Shown piece by piece: positions 9,790-19,839 of a stretch of 64,000 nucleotides of DNA. How positions within the stretch are numbered: the first letter of the stretch is position 1; every line of letters starts with the position of its first letter. Source of the DNA: Paracoccaceae bacterium (GTDB taxonomy: Bacteria > Pseudomonadota > Alphaproteobacteria > Rhodobacterales > Rhodobacteraceae); the NCBI GenBank assembly GCA_028874915.1, contig JAPPHA010000122.1:1-64000 (forward strand), written 5' to 3'. The notes under the pieces are model-generated. The model was not told the origin of the DNA. It saw nothing but the letters and a program-made list of their open reading frames with translations, and did not search any database. The translations under genes and the position numbers were made by a program.

Positions 9790-11466
9790 ATGAACAAGCT
9801 TGAATTCGTCCTGGCACCGACACTGCGTCACGGATCCCCGGAGGCGCCACTCGTTGCCGAACTCACAGTTCTCTCACGAGGCGCAACCGAGGTTCGGGCA
9901 CGAATCGAGCAGGGTGGCGAAGTCTGGACGTTGAGATTCCCTGCGAGTCGGGCGCCTTATCTGCTCCTCGGGTTTTTCCCCGAGGGCAGTGCGCGGATAA
10001 CCATTCAGATTGCGAACAGCGAAACCGCACTGACATGGGGCCAAACGCTTCGACATGAATTGACGGACGTGCCGACCTCGCCACTCGAGTTCCCGCCGCT
10101 CACGACCCATGTCAGTTGTCCCGAGAGGATGGCCGGCCGGTTTACATTTCTGAGCGTTCGTCGCCGCGCGATCGGACGAACGCCCGATCTGTCGCCGGCA
10201 CAACGCCTTTTTTCGACCGGCTGGGGCCTTTTGGTCGCGATCGACAACCGAGGGCGCATACGGTGGATGCGCAAGCTTCCCAATCGTTCGGCCGGGATCG
10301 AGCTGCTTGCCAATGGACACATCTTCGTTCACGACACGGAATTCTGTTCTCGGGAGATCGATCTTGTCGGCGAAACCGTCCGGGCCTGGTACGCTGCGGA
10401 CCGTCCTCAGGGACCGCTTGAGACGGGCATCCCGGTTCCGGTCCGAAGCCTTCACCACCAGCCGCATCAGATGCCCAACGGCAACTTTCTGGCCCTGTCT
10501 GCCCATGCGAAGCAGGTTGCCGATTGGCCGGCGTCTGTCCACGATCCGGAAGACCACAGGTCTGACAGAGAGATCGTCGGCGACATGGTCGTCGAGTTCA
10601 CTCCTGCTGGAGACGTTGTCTGGCAATGGGACAGCTTCGACCATCTCGATCCCTACCGGATCGGTTACGATGCCCTTGACGCCTACTGGCACGTGCGCGG
10701 TTTTCCGGGGGCGGCGGACTGGACCCACGGCAACGGCGTCACCTACGATCCGAGGGATGACAGCGTGCTGCTGTCCCTGCGGTTGCAGGATTGTGTCCTG
10801 AAGATTGACAGAGGGACCGGTGCGATCAAATGGATCCTCGGGGATCATGCGAACTGGCGAACGGATCTGCGGGCGAAACTTCTCACTCCCGTGGGAGAAC
10901 CGTTTCGTTGGCCTTGGCACATGCACAACCCGCGATTGACATCCGAGGGTACGATCGTGCTGTTTGACAATGGCATATATGGTGCGCGCCCTGGCCAGGA
11001 ACGGTGTCCGTTCCACAAGAGTTTTTCGCGGGGAGTCGAGTATCGGGTCGATGAAGCACGGATGACGGTCGAACAATTGTGGAGTTCGGCTCTGACCGAT
11101 TCGGACGTCAAGGAACGCACCTGGGCGATGGGAGATGCGCACCGGTTCGAGGAGACCGATTCGGCAATGGTGATCCATTCGATTGCGATGCCAAAGGGGC
11201 GAACCGATATCGGAATGGATGAGGATGATCGGACCGTTCGCTATGTGGCGGAATTTCCGTCTTACGCGCGTATCCTGGAATACGACCGGAAGGACATTGC
11301 CAATGTCCTGTTCGACGTTACGGTCAGGGATCCCAACGAACTCGTCCAATGGGAGGTTTTTTCGGGCGTTCGCGTCGACAACCTCTATCCGGATCCCATG
11401 GGCGTCACCTTCGACTTTGGCGATACGCTTGAAAGCGCCCCGGAAACGACACGGATCGCAGAATGA
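9790..11466 (+). CDS. Arylsulfotransferase (ASST)-like beta-propeller protein
   Basis: Protein of 558 residues resembling the arylsulfotransferase family (PF05935), PAPS-independent enzymes that move sulfate between phenols through a histidine intermediate. Propeller-blade signatures with conserved His are visible: HHQPHQMPNGNFLAL, DWTHGNGVTYD, GDHANW and WHMHNPRL...VLFDNG. Known enterobacterial ASSTs are periplasmic with a signal peptide and a disulfide; this one begins MNKLEFVLAP with no signal peptide, which suggests a cytoplasmic location and perhaps a different reaction. The ATG at 9790 is preceded by AGGGG. Its stop overlaps the next gene as ATGA, so it is coupled to the aminotransferase. 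Confidence 0.85.
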   Translation: MNKLEFVLAPTLRHGSPEAPLVAELTVLSRGATEVRARIEQGGEVWTLRFPASRAPYLLLGFFPEGSARITIQIANSETALTWGQTLRHELTDVPTSPLEFPPLTTHVSCPERMAGRFTFLSVRRRAIGRTPDLSPAQRLFSTGWGLLVAIDNRGRIRWMRKLPNRSAGIELLANGHIFVHDTEFCSREIDLVGETVRAWYAADRPQGPLETGIPVPVRSLHHQPHQMPNGNFLALSAHAKQVADWPASVHDPEDHRSDREIVGDMVVEFTPAGDVVWQWDSFDHLDPYRIGYDALDAYWHVRGFPGAADWTHGNGVTYDPRDDSVLLSLRLQDCVLKIDRGTGAIKWILGDHANWRTDLRAKLLTPVGEPFRWPWHMHNPRLTSEGTIVLFDNGIYGARPGQERCPFHKSFSRGVEYRVDEARMTVEQLWSSALTDSDVKERTWAMGDAHRFEETDSAMVIHSIAMPKGRTDIGMDEDDRTVRYVAEFPSYARILEYDRKDIANVLFDVTVRDPNELVQWEVFSGVRVDNLYPDPMGVTFDFGDTLESAPETTRIAE

Positions 11467-12497
11467 CCGATCTCGCCCCGATTCCCGTCCAGTCGATCAT
11501 GGCCGAGGCGCGGGAGCACCAAGCACTCCCCAGGGACCCCAATTGGGCAGCGGGCGCCGCCTATGTCATCAACCGGTTCGATCCCATTGGGCGGGCCGCA
11601 GTCCCCATCACGGACCTTGGATTTCTCCGTGCCGATGCCGTCTATGATGTGGTTTCCGTCAGCCGCGGGCAGTTCTTTCGCCTGCAGGATCATCAGGCCC
11701 GGTTTGCCCGTTCCTGCGCCCGGATGGCCCTGAGAAACCCGTTTTCACCGGAAGCGGAGGCGTCACTTCTGAACGTGCTGGTGGCGAAGACCGGTCTCAA
11801 GGATGCCTATGTCTGGTGGGCGGTCACACGCGGTGCCAACCCGTCGGCAACGGCCGACAGGGTGCATGCGGGCCGGTTCAGGAACCGGTTTTATGCCTTT
11901 GTGGTGCCATATGTCTTCATCAAGGACGACGCCGAGCGGCGGATGGGGATACACTTGCATGTTGCCAGGAAACACATTCGCATTCCGGTGAATGCCGTCG
12001 ATCCGCGGGCCAAGAATTTTTGCTCGCTTGACCTCAGCATGGCGCTGATGGATGCCGGGGAGCGGGGGGCCGATTGGGTCGTGATGACCGACGGAAACGG
12101 GGTCCTGACCGAGGCGCCGGGATCGAACATATTCGTAGTCGCAAACGGTGAGATCCTGACACCGGACGTTGGCTGTCTCGAAGGCATCACGCGAATGACC
12201 GTCAGGGAACTCTGCGCGGAACTCGGGTTGCCAGTGAGAGTCGGAACTGTGACCGTCGAGGCGCTGATGTCAGCCGACGAAGCCTTTCTGACCTCAAGTG
12301 CGGGTGGCATCATCCCGGTCGCCGTTGTGGATGGTTGTCCCCTGTGTCAACGGGCCGGTCCCGTGTCTACACGGCTTCACAATCATTACTGGACGCGGCG
12401 TTGGGCCGGCTGGCATGGCATGCCGGTTGACTATGGGGCAGACGAACTGGGTGCTGTTCGAATACCTGGCGCCGAGAGTCCCCCCGATTCACAATAG
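11463..12497 (+). CDS. Class IV (fold-type IV) aminotransferase
   Basis: PLP enzyme of 344 residues in the branched-chain/D-amino-acid/(R)-amine transaminase family. The likely Schiff-base lysine is in DPRAKNFCSLDL (about residue 185); EAPGSNIF and EGITRMTV are the usual phosphate-binding and glycine turns, and TSSAGGIIPV closes the active site. An N-terminal extension of about 25 residues precedes the first domain. Start overlaps the stop of the ASST-like gene by four bases. The substrate could be an amine or amino acid; the pairing with an ASST-like protein and with the divergent dehydrogenase suggests a shared catabolic role, which is inference. Confidence 0.93.
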   Translation: MTDLAPIPVQSIMAEAREHQALPRDPNWAAGAAYVINRFDPIGRAAVPITDLGFLRADAVYDVVSVSRGQFFRLQDHQARFARSCARMALRNPFSPEAEASLLNVLVAKTGLKDAYVWWAVTRGANPSATADRVHAGRFRNRFYAFVVPYVFIKDDAERRMGIHLHVARKHIRIPVNAVDPRAKNFCSLDLSMALMDAGERGADWVVMTDGNGVLTEAPGSNIFVVANGEILTPDVGCLEGITRMTVRELCAELGLPVRVGTVTVEALMSADEAFLTSSAGGIIPVAVVDGCPLCQRAGPVSTRLHNHYWTRRWAGWHGMPVDYGADELGAVRIPGAESPPDSQ

Positions 12498-12906
12498 AGG
12501 ACCCAAGATCCTTCCTGCCGGGGGCATCTGCTGGATCCAATCTCTGTCGCAACGCCGTTTCCTCGACGCCCCTGTGTCCTGAGCGGTCATCGTGTTGAAC
12601 GGATCAGGTCGGCCGTTCCTTTACCTTGTCGCGCAACACCCCGATCAAAGACGGCGACGTTTCCTGATCGCGCGTCGGCATCGGACCGCACCCGCCTCCG
12701 CCGCACCCGGCCCGGATCTGGGTCTGCCGCCCGGGCTCGGAAATGCGGACGCTTGATCGTGGAAACTGAGAACCGCACCGGTTCCACTCTGGAGAGATCC
12801 TGCCAGTTTCGCTGCGACAGCTGTTTCAGTTCTGCCCGCAACCGTCCCTCGGGCCCGCGGACATCCGTGCACGAGTGGCGAACTTTCGGCAGGGCATGCG
12901 GAGCGG
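12498..12906. other. Intergenic, about 410 bases
   Basis: No supported gene. Short frames here have no motif and no ribosome site. It separates the aminotransferase gene from the 3' end of a broken TPR gene, both of which point into it. Confidence 0.5.
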
Positions 12907-13938
12907 TCAATGCCGCCGCGACACACTGCCTGTCCCGTTCGGGCCATGTAAGTGCAGCCAGGGGCGAACGGAGTGGCCGTTTGAGTCGATACGCTTGATG
13001 ACGATCTCCTCGGACAAGCGATTGTTGATGCTAGCGCGTGCGACCCGCTCCATGTGCCATGACGTTTGACGCCGATCGGGATTCTGCTCCCACAGGAGAG
13101 CTTCCTGCTGTTTCAGGACGCGAGCGCGCTCGGCCATGACCGCCGGATGAGAATGAAGCCATCGAATGAAGGCTATCGCATCCGCCTCCTGGTGCCACAG
13201 ATTGCCGTAATCCGAAGCGTATTCCACGGCTAGGTCGGGTCCGGCCCAGCTCGTGCGATGCCAGATTCCGGTTGGCAGGGGATGCGGGTTGCCGCAGAGG
13301 ACTTCGGCGATGTAGCCGTTCTCCACGAATCCGAATCGAAGGCTGGTCGCGGCTTCTGCGTATTGGCCGCGTCGGAAGAACAGGAGCGCCAACTCGTATC
13401 GATAGGGAGGAAATTCTTCGGCTTCGGTTTCGAAGAAGGACTTCGCCCTATCCAACTGTCCCGCTCTGAGGTACTCCGAACCGATGAAAAAGCGGACCCC
13501 CAGATTGTCGTCGGGATTCCATGCCAGTATCTTCTCCAGGACCGATATGCTGTCCTGGGTGCGGCCCGAACGCAGCCTGGAGAGAGCAACGCCGTGCGCG
13601 GCGCGCAGAAACGGGCGATTCTAAAGATGTTTCCATTTAATGAATTCCTCGAATCCGTCTGGCAGGACTGATACGCCCATCGAAAAACCGCGCTCGTATG
13701 CCTCATGGGCGCGTTTGAATTGGCGTCGGTCGTAAAGCGCGTTGCCAAGATGCGCATGTCCGTCAATGAACCAGGGGTTGCGGGCGACCAGATCCTGCAG
13801 CGCGTCGAATTACCGCTTCGGGCTCAGTGAACCTATGTCACGCTTATCCAGCAGATCGTCGAACTCTTCGACGACATCAAGGTAGCCGGCTGGATAACAG
13901 AATACGGCAACATCTTCGACCATTTCGATAGTGATCAT
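12907..13938 (-). pseudogene. TPR-repeat protein, interrupted by two in-frame stops
   Basis: One reading frame gives continuous TPR-type protein from an ATG at 13938 to a TGA at 12907, broken by TAA at 13812-13810 and TAG at 13623-13621. The readable pieces are FCYPAGYLDVVEEFDDLL, then NPWFIDGHAHLGNALYDRRQ (a TPR helix pair), then after the TAG ALSRLRSG...ILAWNPDDNLG and FFIGSEYLRAGQLDRAKSFF, and a C-terminal domain rich in Trp and His. No frame change is needed, so two point mutations explain the loss. The 3' part from 13455 still forms an open frame of 182 codons but has lost its N-terminus. Likely recent inactivation; sequencing error is the alternative. Confidence 0.8.
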
Positions 13939-14089
13939 CACGTTCACTTCCGTTTTTTCACAAAATCGGAGGACGCCTTATCAGACGACTGCGATGGCGT
14001 CGAAGTCCTTTCGGAAGTTCAACCGGAATCGAGTAACGGCGGGACTTGCATGACCAAGGTGAAGACAACGCACCGCCTTTGACACCTGT

Positions 14090-14530
14090 TCAGGCTGGTG
14101 GCCGCTGGAGCAATTCAACAACGTTCCCGTCGGGGTCGCGTCCATAGGTGAAGATGCCGCCAACAGGCATGGTCAGAGGAGGGCCATGGAAGACCATGCC
14201 CGCTTCGGTCAGACGGTTATATTCGGCGGCGCAGTCGTCTACCTCCAGGCAGATGTGGCTGAATCCCGGTTTCGCGACGGAACGAAGTTGGCACGTTGTT
14301 GCAACATCGGGGAAGTCAAACTGAAAGATCTCAAGCCCGGCGCCGGCAAGTCCGAGGAAGACCAGTCGGCCGCTGCTCCGTTCGAGCCCGAGCCGGGCCG
14401 ACATTTCCGCGGCGTCTTCGCCCCAGGAGAATTCATGGAGGTAGTCGGCAAAAAAGCGCTCGGTATAGAAGGCCACGAGACGGTCAAGATCTCCCGTGGC
14501 CATTCCCACGTGGTGCAGGCCCTTGATCAT
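14090..14530 (-). CDS. VOC family protein (glyoxalase/bleomycin-resistance fold)
   Basis: Protein of 146 residues with the paired beta-alpha-beta-beta-beta modules of the vicinal-oxygen-chelate superfamily. Metal-ligand positions are visible: LHHVGMATGDLDRLVAFY at the start, then FSHICLEVDD in the second module and the terminal YGRDPDGNVVELLQ. Family members are lyases, epimerases or extradiol-type dioxygenases. It is divergent from the MBL-fold gene with only 48 bases between starts, so the two may be co-regulated. Function within the family is not determined. Confidence 0.88.
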   Translation of the reverse strand: MIKGLHHVGMATGDLDRLVAFYTERFFADYLHEFSWGEDAAEMSARLGLERSSGRLVFLGLAGAGLEIFQFDFPDVATTCQLRSVAKPGFSHICLEVDDCAAEYNRLTEAGMVFHGPPLTMPVGGIFTYGRDPDGNVVELLQRPPA

Positions 14531-14578
14531 GTCGACAGAATAGCCGATCAGTTTCGTGCGAACGACAGGGAATGAGAC

Positions 14579-15445
14579 ATGACTGACAGGATAATCCTAC
14601 TCGGCACCAAGGGCGGGCCGCGAATCTCTACCGGATCAAGTTGGCCATCGTCGTCAGTCGTCGAGTTTTCTGGGCGACCCTACATCGTGGACTGCGGCCT
14701 CGGTGTCACGAGACAGTTCGTCGAGGCCGGATACACACTGTCCGATGTTCACACCATCGTCCTGACGCATCTCCACTCGGATCATTGCATTGAACTCGGG
14801 CCCCTCCTGCACACCGTGTGGTGCTCGTCGCCCAAACGCCAAGTTCCCGTCTACGGGCCAGCACCGCTGAAACAAATGGTTGCCAGCTTTCTTGAATCGA
14901 TGGCGTATGACATCGACGTGCGTATGAAAGACGAGAAGCAGTTGGCTCCGCATGACATGTTCAAATGCGTCGAATTCGCCGAAGGGTTCGTGTTCAGGGA
15001 CGAATTCGTCGAGGTGACGGCGTTGCAGGTTGTCCATCCGCCAGTAACCGAAACCTATGCGCTCCGGTTCCGGAGCCAGGACGCGACCGTCGTTTTTTCG
15101 GGCGATACCCGTTATTTTCCGCCCCTGGTCGACTTCTCCAGGGGTGCCGATGTGCTGGTGCATGAAGTCATGCATCATGAAGGTGCAAGGCGAATGTGCG
15201 AACGATTGACGGCCATCAAGCCCGACCTCTGGGCCCACATGATTGCCGCTCATACCGTTGGTGACGATGTTGGCCGAATTGCCAGCGATGCCGGGGTCGG
15301 GCATCTCGTGGTACAGCACTTCACGCCGAGCGACGAACCCGACGTCGGGCCTCCGGAATTTGAAGCCCTGGTGCGCGAGACCTGGAGCGGGCCCCTGACG
15401 ATTGGGACTGACCTTGCGATCATTCCGGTCTCCCATCAACGATGA
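14579..15445 (+). CDS. MBL-fold metallo-hydrolase
   Basis: Metallo-beta-lactamase-fold hydrolase of 288 residues. The metal motif LTHLHSDHCIELG (HxHxDH) is near residue 63, followed by FSGDTR (second metal Asp), VHEVMHHEG and the late His of IAAHTVGDDV and VQHFTPSD. The overall shape is close to the ribonuclease Z/arylsulfatase-like branch (AtsA-type) with a GTKGGPR start. No signal peptide, so cytoplasmic. Because an ASST-like gene lies 3 kb away, a sulfatase-type role is conceivable but not shown. Confidence 0.9.
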   Translation: MTDRIILLGTKGGPRISTGSSWPSSSVVEFSGRPYIVDCGLGVTRQFVEAGYTLSDVHTIVLTHLHSDHCIELGPLLHTVWCSSPKRQVPVYGPAPLKQMVASFLESMAYDIDVRMKDEKQLAPHDMFKCVEFAEGFVFRDEFVEVTALQVVHPPVTETYALRFRSQDATVVFSGDTRYFPPLVDFSRGADVLVHEVMHHEGARRMCERLTAIKPDLWAHMIAAHTVGDDVGRIASDAGVGHLVVQHFTPSDEPDVGPPEFEALVRETWSGPLTIGTDLAIIPVSHQR

Positions 15446-15823
15446 CGATCAGGGGCCTTTTGTCTGGCTGGTTTGCCTCTGCTTCTGGACATTTGCGCCC
15501 CGCCTCCCGAATTCCGGACGCGGCGTCATATATTTTACGGCTGATATCCTCACACAGGAGTGCATATGGCCATTTCCCAATTCGCACCCGGCCGTGGTCG
15601 ATCTTTGGCGAACAGGGTTTGGCAAGTCATGATCGGCGTCAATCTTGACGGGAAAACCCGGTCCGATCGAACATTCTGAATTGACGATTTGACCTCGGCG
15701 GCCCCTTGAAGCCAAGGCGGATGAGCACGCGATGCGACATCCTTGACATGGCGGATTTGGGTAACCGGATGTTCTCGCAAGCCACAGAACGCGACCGATT
15801 GCAGGTCGCCCTGTCTCGCGAAA
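15446..15823. other. Intergenic, about 380 bases
   Basis: Lies between two convergent genes (MBL hydrolase and mtnA). No supported gene and no clear rho-independent terminator; a run GGGGCCTTTT follows the MBL stop but without a convincing stem. Confidence 0.45.
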
Positions 15824-16921
15824 TCAGGCAGAAGCGAATTCCGGGAACAGGCCGGCGAGTCCGGTACCGGACGCTTCGCAGACACCGCGTTCGGTGATCA
15901 GTCCAGTAATCAGCCGCCCGGGGGTTACGTCGAAGGCGGGATTGCTGCCTTCGGTGCCATCCGGCGATACCTGGACGGCTCTGATCGAACCGTCGGGTGT
16001 TCGGCCCGTGACGTGGGTCGTTTCTGAACTGGCCCGTTGTTCGATCGGAATGTTCCGAACCCCATCGTCAACCGTCCAGTCGATCGTCGGTGATGGCAGG
16101 GCCACATAGAAAGGGATGGCGTTGTCATGAGCAGCCAAGGCCTTGAGGTACGTCCCGATCTTGTTGCAGACATCGCCGTTCGCTGTCGTTCGATCTGTCC
16201 CTGTAATGACCATGTCGACGAGGCCGTGCTGCATCAGATGCCCACCGGCGTTGTCGACGATGTAGCTGTGACCGATGCCGTGGCAGCCGAGTTCCCAAGA
16301 CGTCAAGGCCCCCTGGTTTCTTGGACGCGTTTCGTCGACCCAGACATGAATGGGAATGCCGGCATCATGAGCATGGTACATTGGGCTTGTGGCAGTTCCC
16401 CAGTCCACAGTCGCGATCCAGCCGGCATTGCAATGGGTCAGCAGGCGGACGGGTTCACCGTCCGGTTTGTTCATGGCGATTGTCCGGATGACGTCAAGCC
16501 CGTGTCGGCCGATCCGGCGGTTGATCTCGATATCCTCCTCCGCAATGGATTCGGCCAAACGCATGGCAGCCCGTGCGCGTTCTCTGGTTGGAAGGGGCAG
16601 AAGCCGCTTGGTGACCCGATCCAGTGCCCAGCGAAGATTGACGGCAGTCGGACGGGTGTCGAGCAGTGTTGCGCGGGCCCTTTCCAAGGCCTTGTCACTT
16701 GGGTTTTCGCCAACTCTCACTGCCATTCCGTAAGCGGCGGTGGCCCCGATCAGTGGAGCGCCTCGGACCCACATGTCGCGAATGGCTGTGGCGAAAAGAT
16801 CCAGTGAATCCAGCGTGACAACCCGGAATTCGTGCGGGAGCCATCGTTGATCTATGATCCGGACCTGACCGGATTGCGGATCGCGCCAGATGGACCGATA
16901 GTGTTTTCCGTCCACTTTCAT
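15824..16921 (-). CDS. mtnA: S-methyl-5-thioribose-1-phosphate isomerase family protein
   Basis: Isomerase of 365 residues that converts methylthioribose-1-phosphate to methylthioribulose-1-phosphate in methionine salvage. Family motifs are complete: [16 protein letters not shown] near the start, [16 protein letters not shown] with the catalytic Cys, [17 protein letters not shown], and [20 protein letters not shown] with the catalytic Asp. The ATG at 16921 follows GTAGAGGC and gives a normal N-terminus; an upstream in-frame start adds 23 unlikely residues. No other methionine-salvage gene is adjacent; instead an iron alcohol dehydrogenase and an aldehyde dehydrogenase lie upstream on the same strand, so a role with deoxysugar phosphates is also possible. 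Confidence 0.93.
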   Translation of the reverse strand: MKVDGKHYRSIWRDPQSGQVRIIDQRWLPHEFRVVTLDSLDLFATAIRDMWVRGAPLIGATAAYGMAVRVGENPSDKALERARATLLDTRPTAVNLRWALDRVTKRLLPLPTRERARAAMRLAESIAEEDIEINRRIGRHGLDVIRTIAMNKPDGEPVRLLTHCNAGWIATVDWGTATSPMYHAHDAGIPIHVWVDETRPRNQGALTSWELGCHGIGHSYIVDNAGGHLMQHGLVDMVITGTDRTTANGDVCNKIGTYLKALAAHDNAIPFYVALPSPTIDWTVDDGVRNIPIEQRASSETTHVTGRTPDGSIRAVQVSPDGTEGSNPAFDVTPGRLITGLITERGVCEASGTGLAGLFPEFASA

Positions 16922-17275
16922 GATGCCTCTACCTGCGGTTGTGGCATGGCTGAGTGTGCCTGTCTGGCCGATCGCAGGCACTGTGAACATTGCGCCTCCT
17001 GCCGGTCATGGCAAGGTGTCGAGTGCCGAACGAACTGTCTTTCATCGGGTTGGTTTGTCGGATCTTCCATTGACGCGCGTCAGAAGCATGATGACATGGG
17101 TTCACTCCGTACGAGAAACTCGGGTCTCCGGTGATGGCGCCCATCGGGGTCGGTTGGGCAAATTGTCGGAATCTCTTGCCTGGACGACTGCTGACGCCGG
17201 CAGAATGCTTGGATCGCTGATTCTCCGGCACACGTCGTGCGGTTTCCATGGATCAGGCCGAGACATTATCGTGAC
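16922..17275. other. Intergenic, about 350 bases
   Basis: Between the iron alcohol dehydrogenase and mtnA, both on the minus strand. No supported gene. The length suggests mtnA has its own promoter. Confidence 0.45.
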
Positions 17276-18391
17276 TCAAAGGGCCGCATTCAACAACCCC
17301 AAGTAGTCGTCCGCCGTAGCCGGACGTGGATTGGTCGCGCTCAGGTGATCTTTTGAGGCCCTTTCCGCAATTCCGGGCAACAGTTCAGGATCAACCCCTA
17401 GGGCCCGGAGATTCACGGGAAGGCCAAGCCCTTCGACAAAGTCGTGCATCCAGTCGTGGAGTTCGAATTCCGCCGAAACGTCCGCTGCGACGCGGATCTT
17501 CGCAAGGGCGCCCGCCGCATGGTCTTGGTTGAAACGGAGAATGTGTGGCAGCAGGATTCCGATCAAGGTCCCATGGTGAAGATGCAGTTCACCCAAGGGC
17601 GTGGCCATCGCATGAGCACCGCCAAGGGCCTTTTGCAGGCACAGGCCGCCCTCAAGGGCCGCCATCATCATCTCCCAGCGAGCCTGCCGGTCAGATCCGT
17701 TCTCGACGGCAATGGGCAGCCATTGGACGGCGCGGGCAATGCAGTCGAGCGCAATGGCACCGGCAGGCGGGTTGACCCACGGGCTCATCGTGGTTTCGAT
17801 CCCATGACTGAGAGCATCGATGCCAGTTGCGGCGGTCAGGCGAGGGGATAGTGAAAGGGTCAGGTCCGGGTCGCAGATCACGACATCGGCCACCATGTTC
17901 AGGTTGACCGCGACAGACTTCGTGCCGTCAAGGAGCGTCATCACGCAGGCGCGCCCGACCTCGGCACCAGTTCCGGCAGCTGTCGGAATGGCAATTTGAG
18001 GTGAGACCCTGCCGATCGTCGAAGAGCCACCGGATGTCACGGCGAAGTCCCCAAGCGCACCGCCATGGCTTGACAGGAGTGCCACGGCCTTTGCCAGATC
18101 GATGGGCGAACCGCCGCCCAGCGCAATAACTCCGTCGCACCCTTTGTCCCGCCAGATGTCCATGCAATCCAGCAGCGATTGCTCGGTCGGGTTCTCGGTC
18201 GTGTCATCATAGACGAAAGGAACGCAGGGTCTTGCGGCGTTCAGCGCTCGTTCAAGGATACCCGCCCCGGACACGCCTTTATCCGTCACAACGAGCGGGC
18301 GCTTGAGTCCGAGCGCCGCGATCTCGGTTCCCAGCGTCGAAATCGCCCCGAAATCGAATACGATTCGAGAGAGATACTGGATTAACGGCAC
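17276..18391 (-). CDS. Iron-containing alcohol dehydrogenase
   Basis: Group III (iron-activated) alcohol dehydrogenase, 371 residues. The dinucleotide motif GGGSPIDLAKA is near residue 92, PTAAGTGAEVG follows, and the metal ligands are visible in DALSHGIET and in LGGAHAMATPLGELHLHHGT. The likely start is a GTG that overlaps the aldehyde dehydrogenase stop by ten bases, so the two form an operon and probably oxidise an alcohol stepwise to its acid. Substrate is unknown. It is distinct from the maleylacetate reductase at 22394, which belongs to the same superfamily. Confidence 0.92.
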   Translation of the reverse strand: MPLIQYLSRIVFDFGAISTLGTEIAALGLKRPLVVTDKGVSGAGILERALNAARPCVPFVYDDTTENPTEQSLLDCMDIWRDKGCDGVIALGGGSPIDLAKAVALLSSHGGALGDFAVTSGGSSTIGRVSPQIAIPTAAGTGAEVGRACVMTLLDGTKSVAVNLNMVADVVICDPDLTLSLSPRLTAATGIDALSHGIETTMSPWVNPPAGAIALDCIARAVQWLPIAVENGSDRQARWEMMMAALEGGLCLQKALGGAHAMATPLGELHLHHGTLIGILLPHILRFNQDHAAGALAKIRVAADVSAEFELHDWMHDFVEGLGLPVNLRALGVDPELLPGIAERASKDHLSATNPRPATADDYLGLLNAAL

Positions 18392-19839
18392 GCGGTTTCG
18401 TCTTCGACGTAGATGTGCTTCGTTTCAAGGAAGTCATTCAAGGCTTCCGTGCCGTGCAATCGGCCGATACCGCTCTCGCGGAGGCCGCCTGTTTCGACCT
18501 CGGCAAGCAGTCGATTGTGGCAGTTGAGCCAGACCGTCCCAAATTTGAGTTTGCGGGACATCCGCAGACCGCGGTCGAAGTCACGCGTGTGAACGGAGGC
18601 AGCGAGACCATAACGTGTGGCGTTGGCCCGGGTCAGGGCGTCAGATTCGGTGTCAAATTTCTCGAGTGAAGCGATTGGCCCGAAGAGTTCGTTCTGGACG
18701 AGGTCGTGCTCAACGTCGTCGATCTCGAACAGGCTCGGCGTGACGAAACAGCCGTCGGAAAGGGCATCGCCACCGTTTGAGCCGCGCAGAATCAGCTTGG
18801 CCTCGTCGCCGGCACGGTCAATCAGGCCAAGAATGCGGTTCTGGTTGTGGCGGTCAATGAGGGGGCCCAACTCGGTATCCGATGCCAGGGAATGGCCTGT
18901 CTTCGTGGCGTCGAAGGACTGAAGCAAGCGTGACCTGAACCGATCATGGATGCTGGCCTGTACCAGAATTCTGCTTATGCAGGTACACATCTGACCATTC
19001 AGCGCCAGCGCACCACGCTTGATCTCGACCAGTGCCCGGTCCTGGTCGGCGTCGGCAAAGACGATTGCCGGGGCCTTGCCTCCCAGTTCAAGGCCGACCG
19101 TTTTGACCGTGTCGGATGCATTGGCCATGATGATCTTGCCGGTTCTTGACGAGCCAGTGAAGGAGATCACGTCGATCTCGGGGTGGCGGGACAACACAGT
19201 TCCGACCTCCGTGCCATGCTCGTTAACCGAGTTGACGATTCCTTTCGGGAGAGTGTCAACTCGGTCGAAACACGCCATCACGGACGCGTTGGTCAGCGGT
19301 GTCTGGGGGGCCGGCTTGATAACCACGCTGCATCCCGCCGCCAGGGCGGGGGCGGCCGACCGGACCAGGAGGGTGACAGGTGCGTTCCAGGGCACGATCA
19401 CTGAAACCACGCCCGAAGGTTCGCGCGTCATGAGGCTCAGCTTTCCCGGCCCACTCTCGAAAGTCCGGCCGAAGACGTTTCGAGCCAAGCCGGCAAAGTA
19501 CCGCGCTTCGCCAATGCCTGCCGCAACTTCGTGGCGCGCCTGACCCAGGATCTTGCCGTTTTCCTGGGCCATGAGGCGCGCAATTTCATCCTTGTTGGTC
19601 TCGAGCGCATCAGCAAACTGGAGCAAGGCCGCGGACCTGGACCTGGGATCAAAGGCCCAGTTGGTGGACTCGAAGGCGGTGCGGGCCGCCACTACGGCCT
19701 GAACCGCAAGTTCAGTCGAACCGTTCGGCGCCGTTCCTAGAACCGATCCGTCATTTGGGTTGACGCTGTCGATGTATCCGTTTTGGGCGTCGCGGACCCA
19801 CTCCCCCGCGATATAGTGATTGCCCTGAATTGTCGGCAT
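18382..19839 (-). CDS. Aldehyde dehydrogenase family protein
   Basis: NAD(P)-dependent aldehyde dehydrogenase of 485 residues. Visible family marks: VSVIVPWNAPVTLL, FTGSSRTGKIIM (cofactor loop), the general-base Glu in LELGGKAPAIVFADAD, the catalytic Cys in NGQMCTC, and the C-terminal NELFGPIASLEKF and GLAASVHTRD. The ATG at 19839 has AGGAAAGG upstream; a longer frame to 19881 is unlikely. It is the first gene of a two-gene operon with the iron alcohol dehydrogenase. Confidence 0.94.
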   Translation of the reverse strand: MPTIQGNHYIAGEWVRDAQNGYIDSVNPNDGSVLGTAPNGSTELAVQAVVAARTAFESTNWAFDPRSRSAALLQFADALETNKDEIARLMAQENGKILGQARHEVAAGIGEARYFAGLARNVFGRTFESGPGKLSLMTREPSGVVSVIVPWNAPVTLLVRSAAPALAAGCSVVIKPAPQTPLTNASVMACFDRVDTLPKGIVNSVNEHGTEVGTVLSRHPEIDVISFTGSSRTGKIIMANASDTVKTVGLELGGKAPAIVFADADQDRALVEIKRGALALNGQMCTCISRILVQASIHDRFRSRLLQSFDATKTGHSLASDTELGPLIDRHNQNRILGLIDRAGDEAKLILRGSNGGDALSDGCFVTPSLFEIDDVEHDLVQNELFGPIASLEKFDTESDALTRANATRYGLAASVHTRDFDRGLRMSRKLKFGTVWLNCHNRLLAEVETGGLRESGIGRLHGTEALNDFLETKHIYVEDETACR

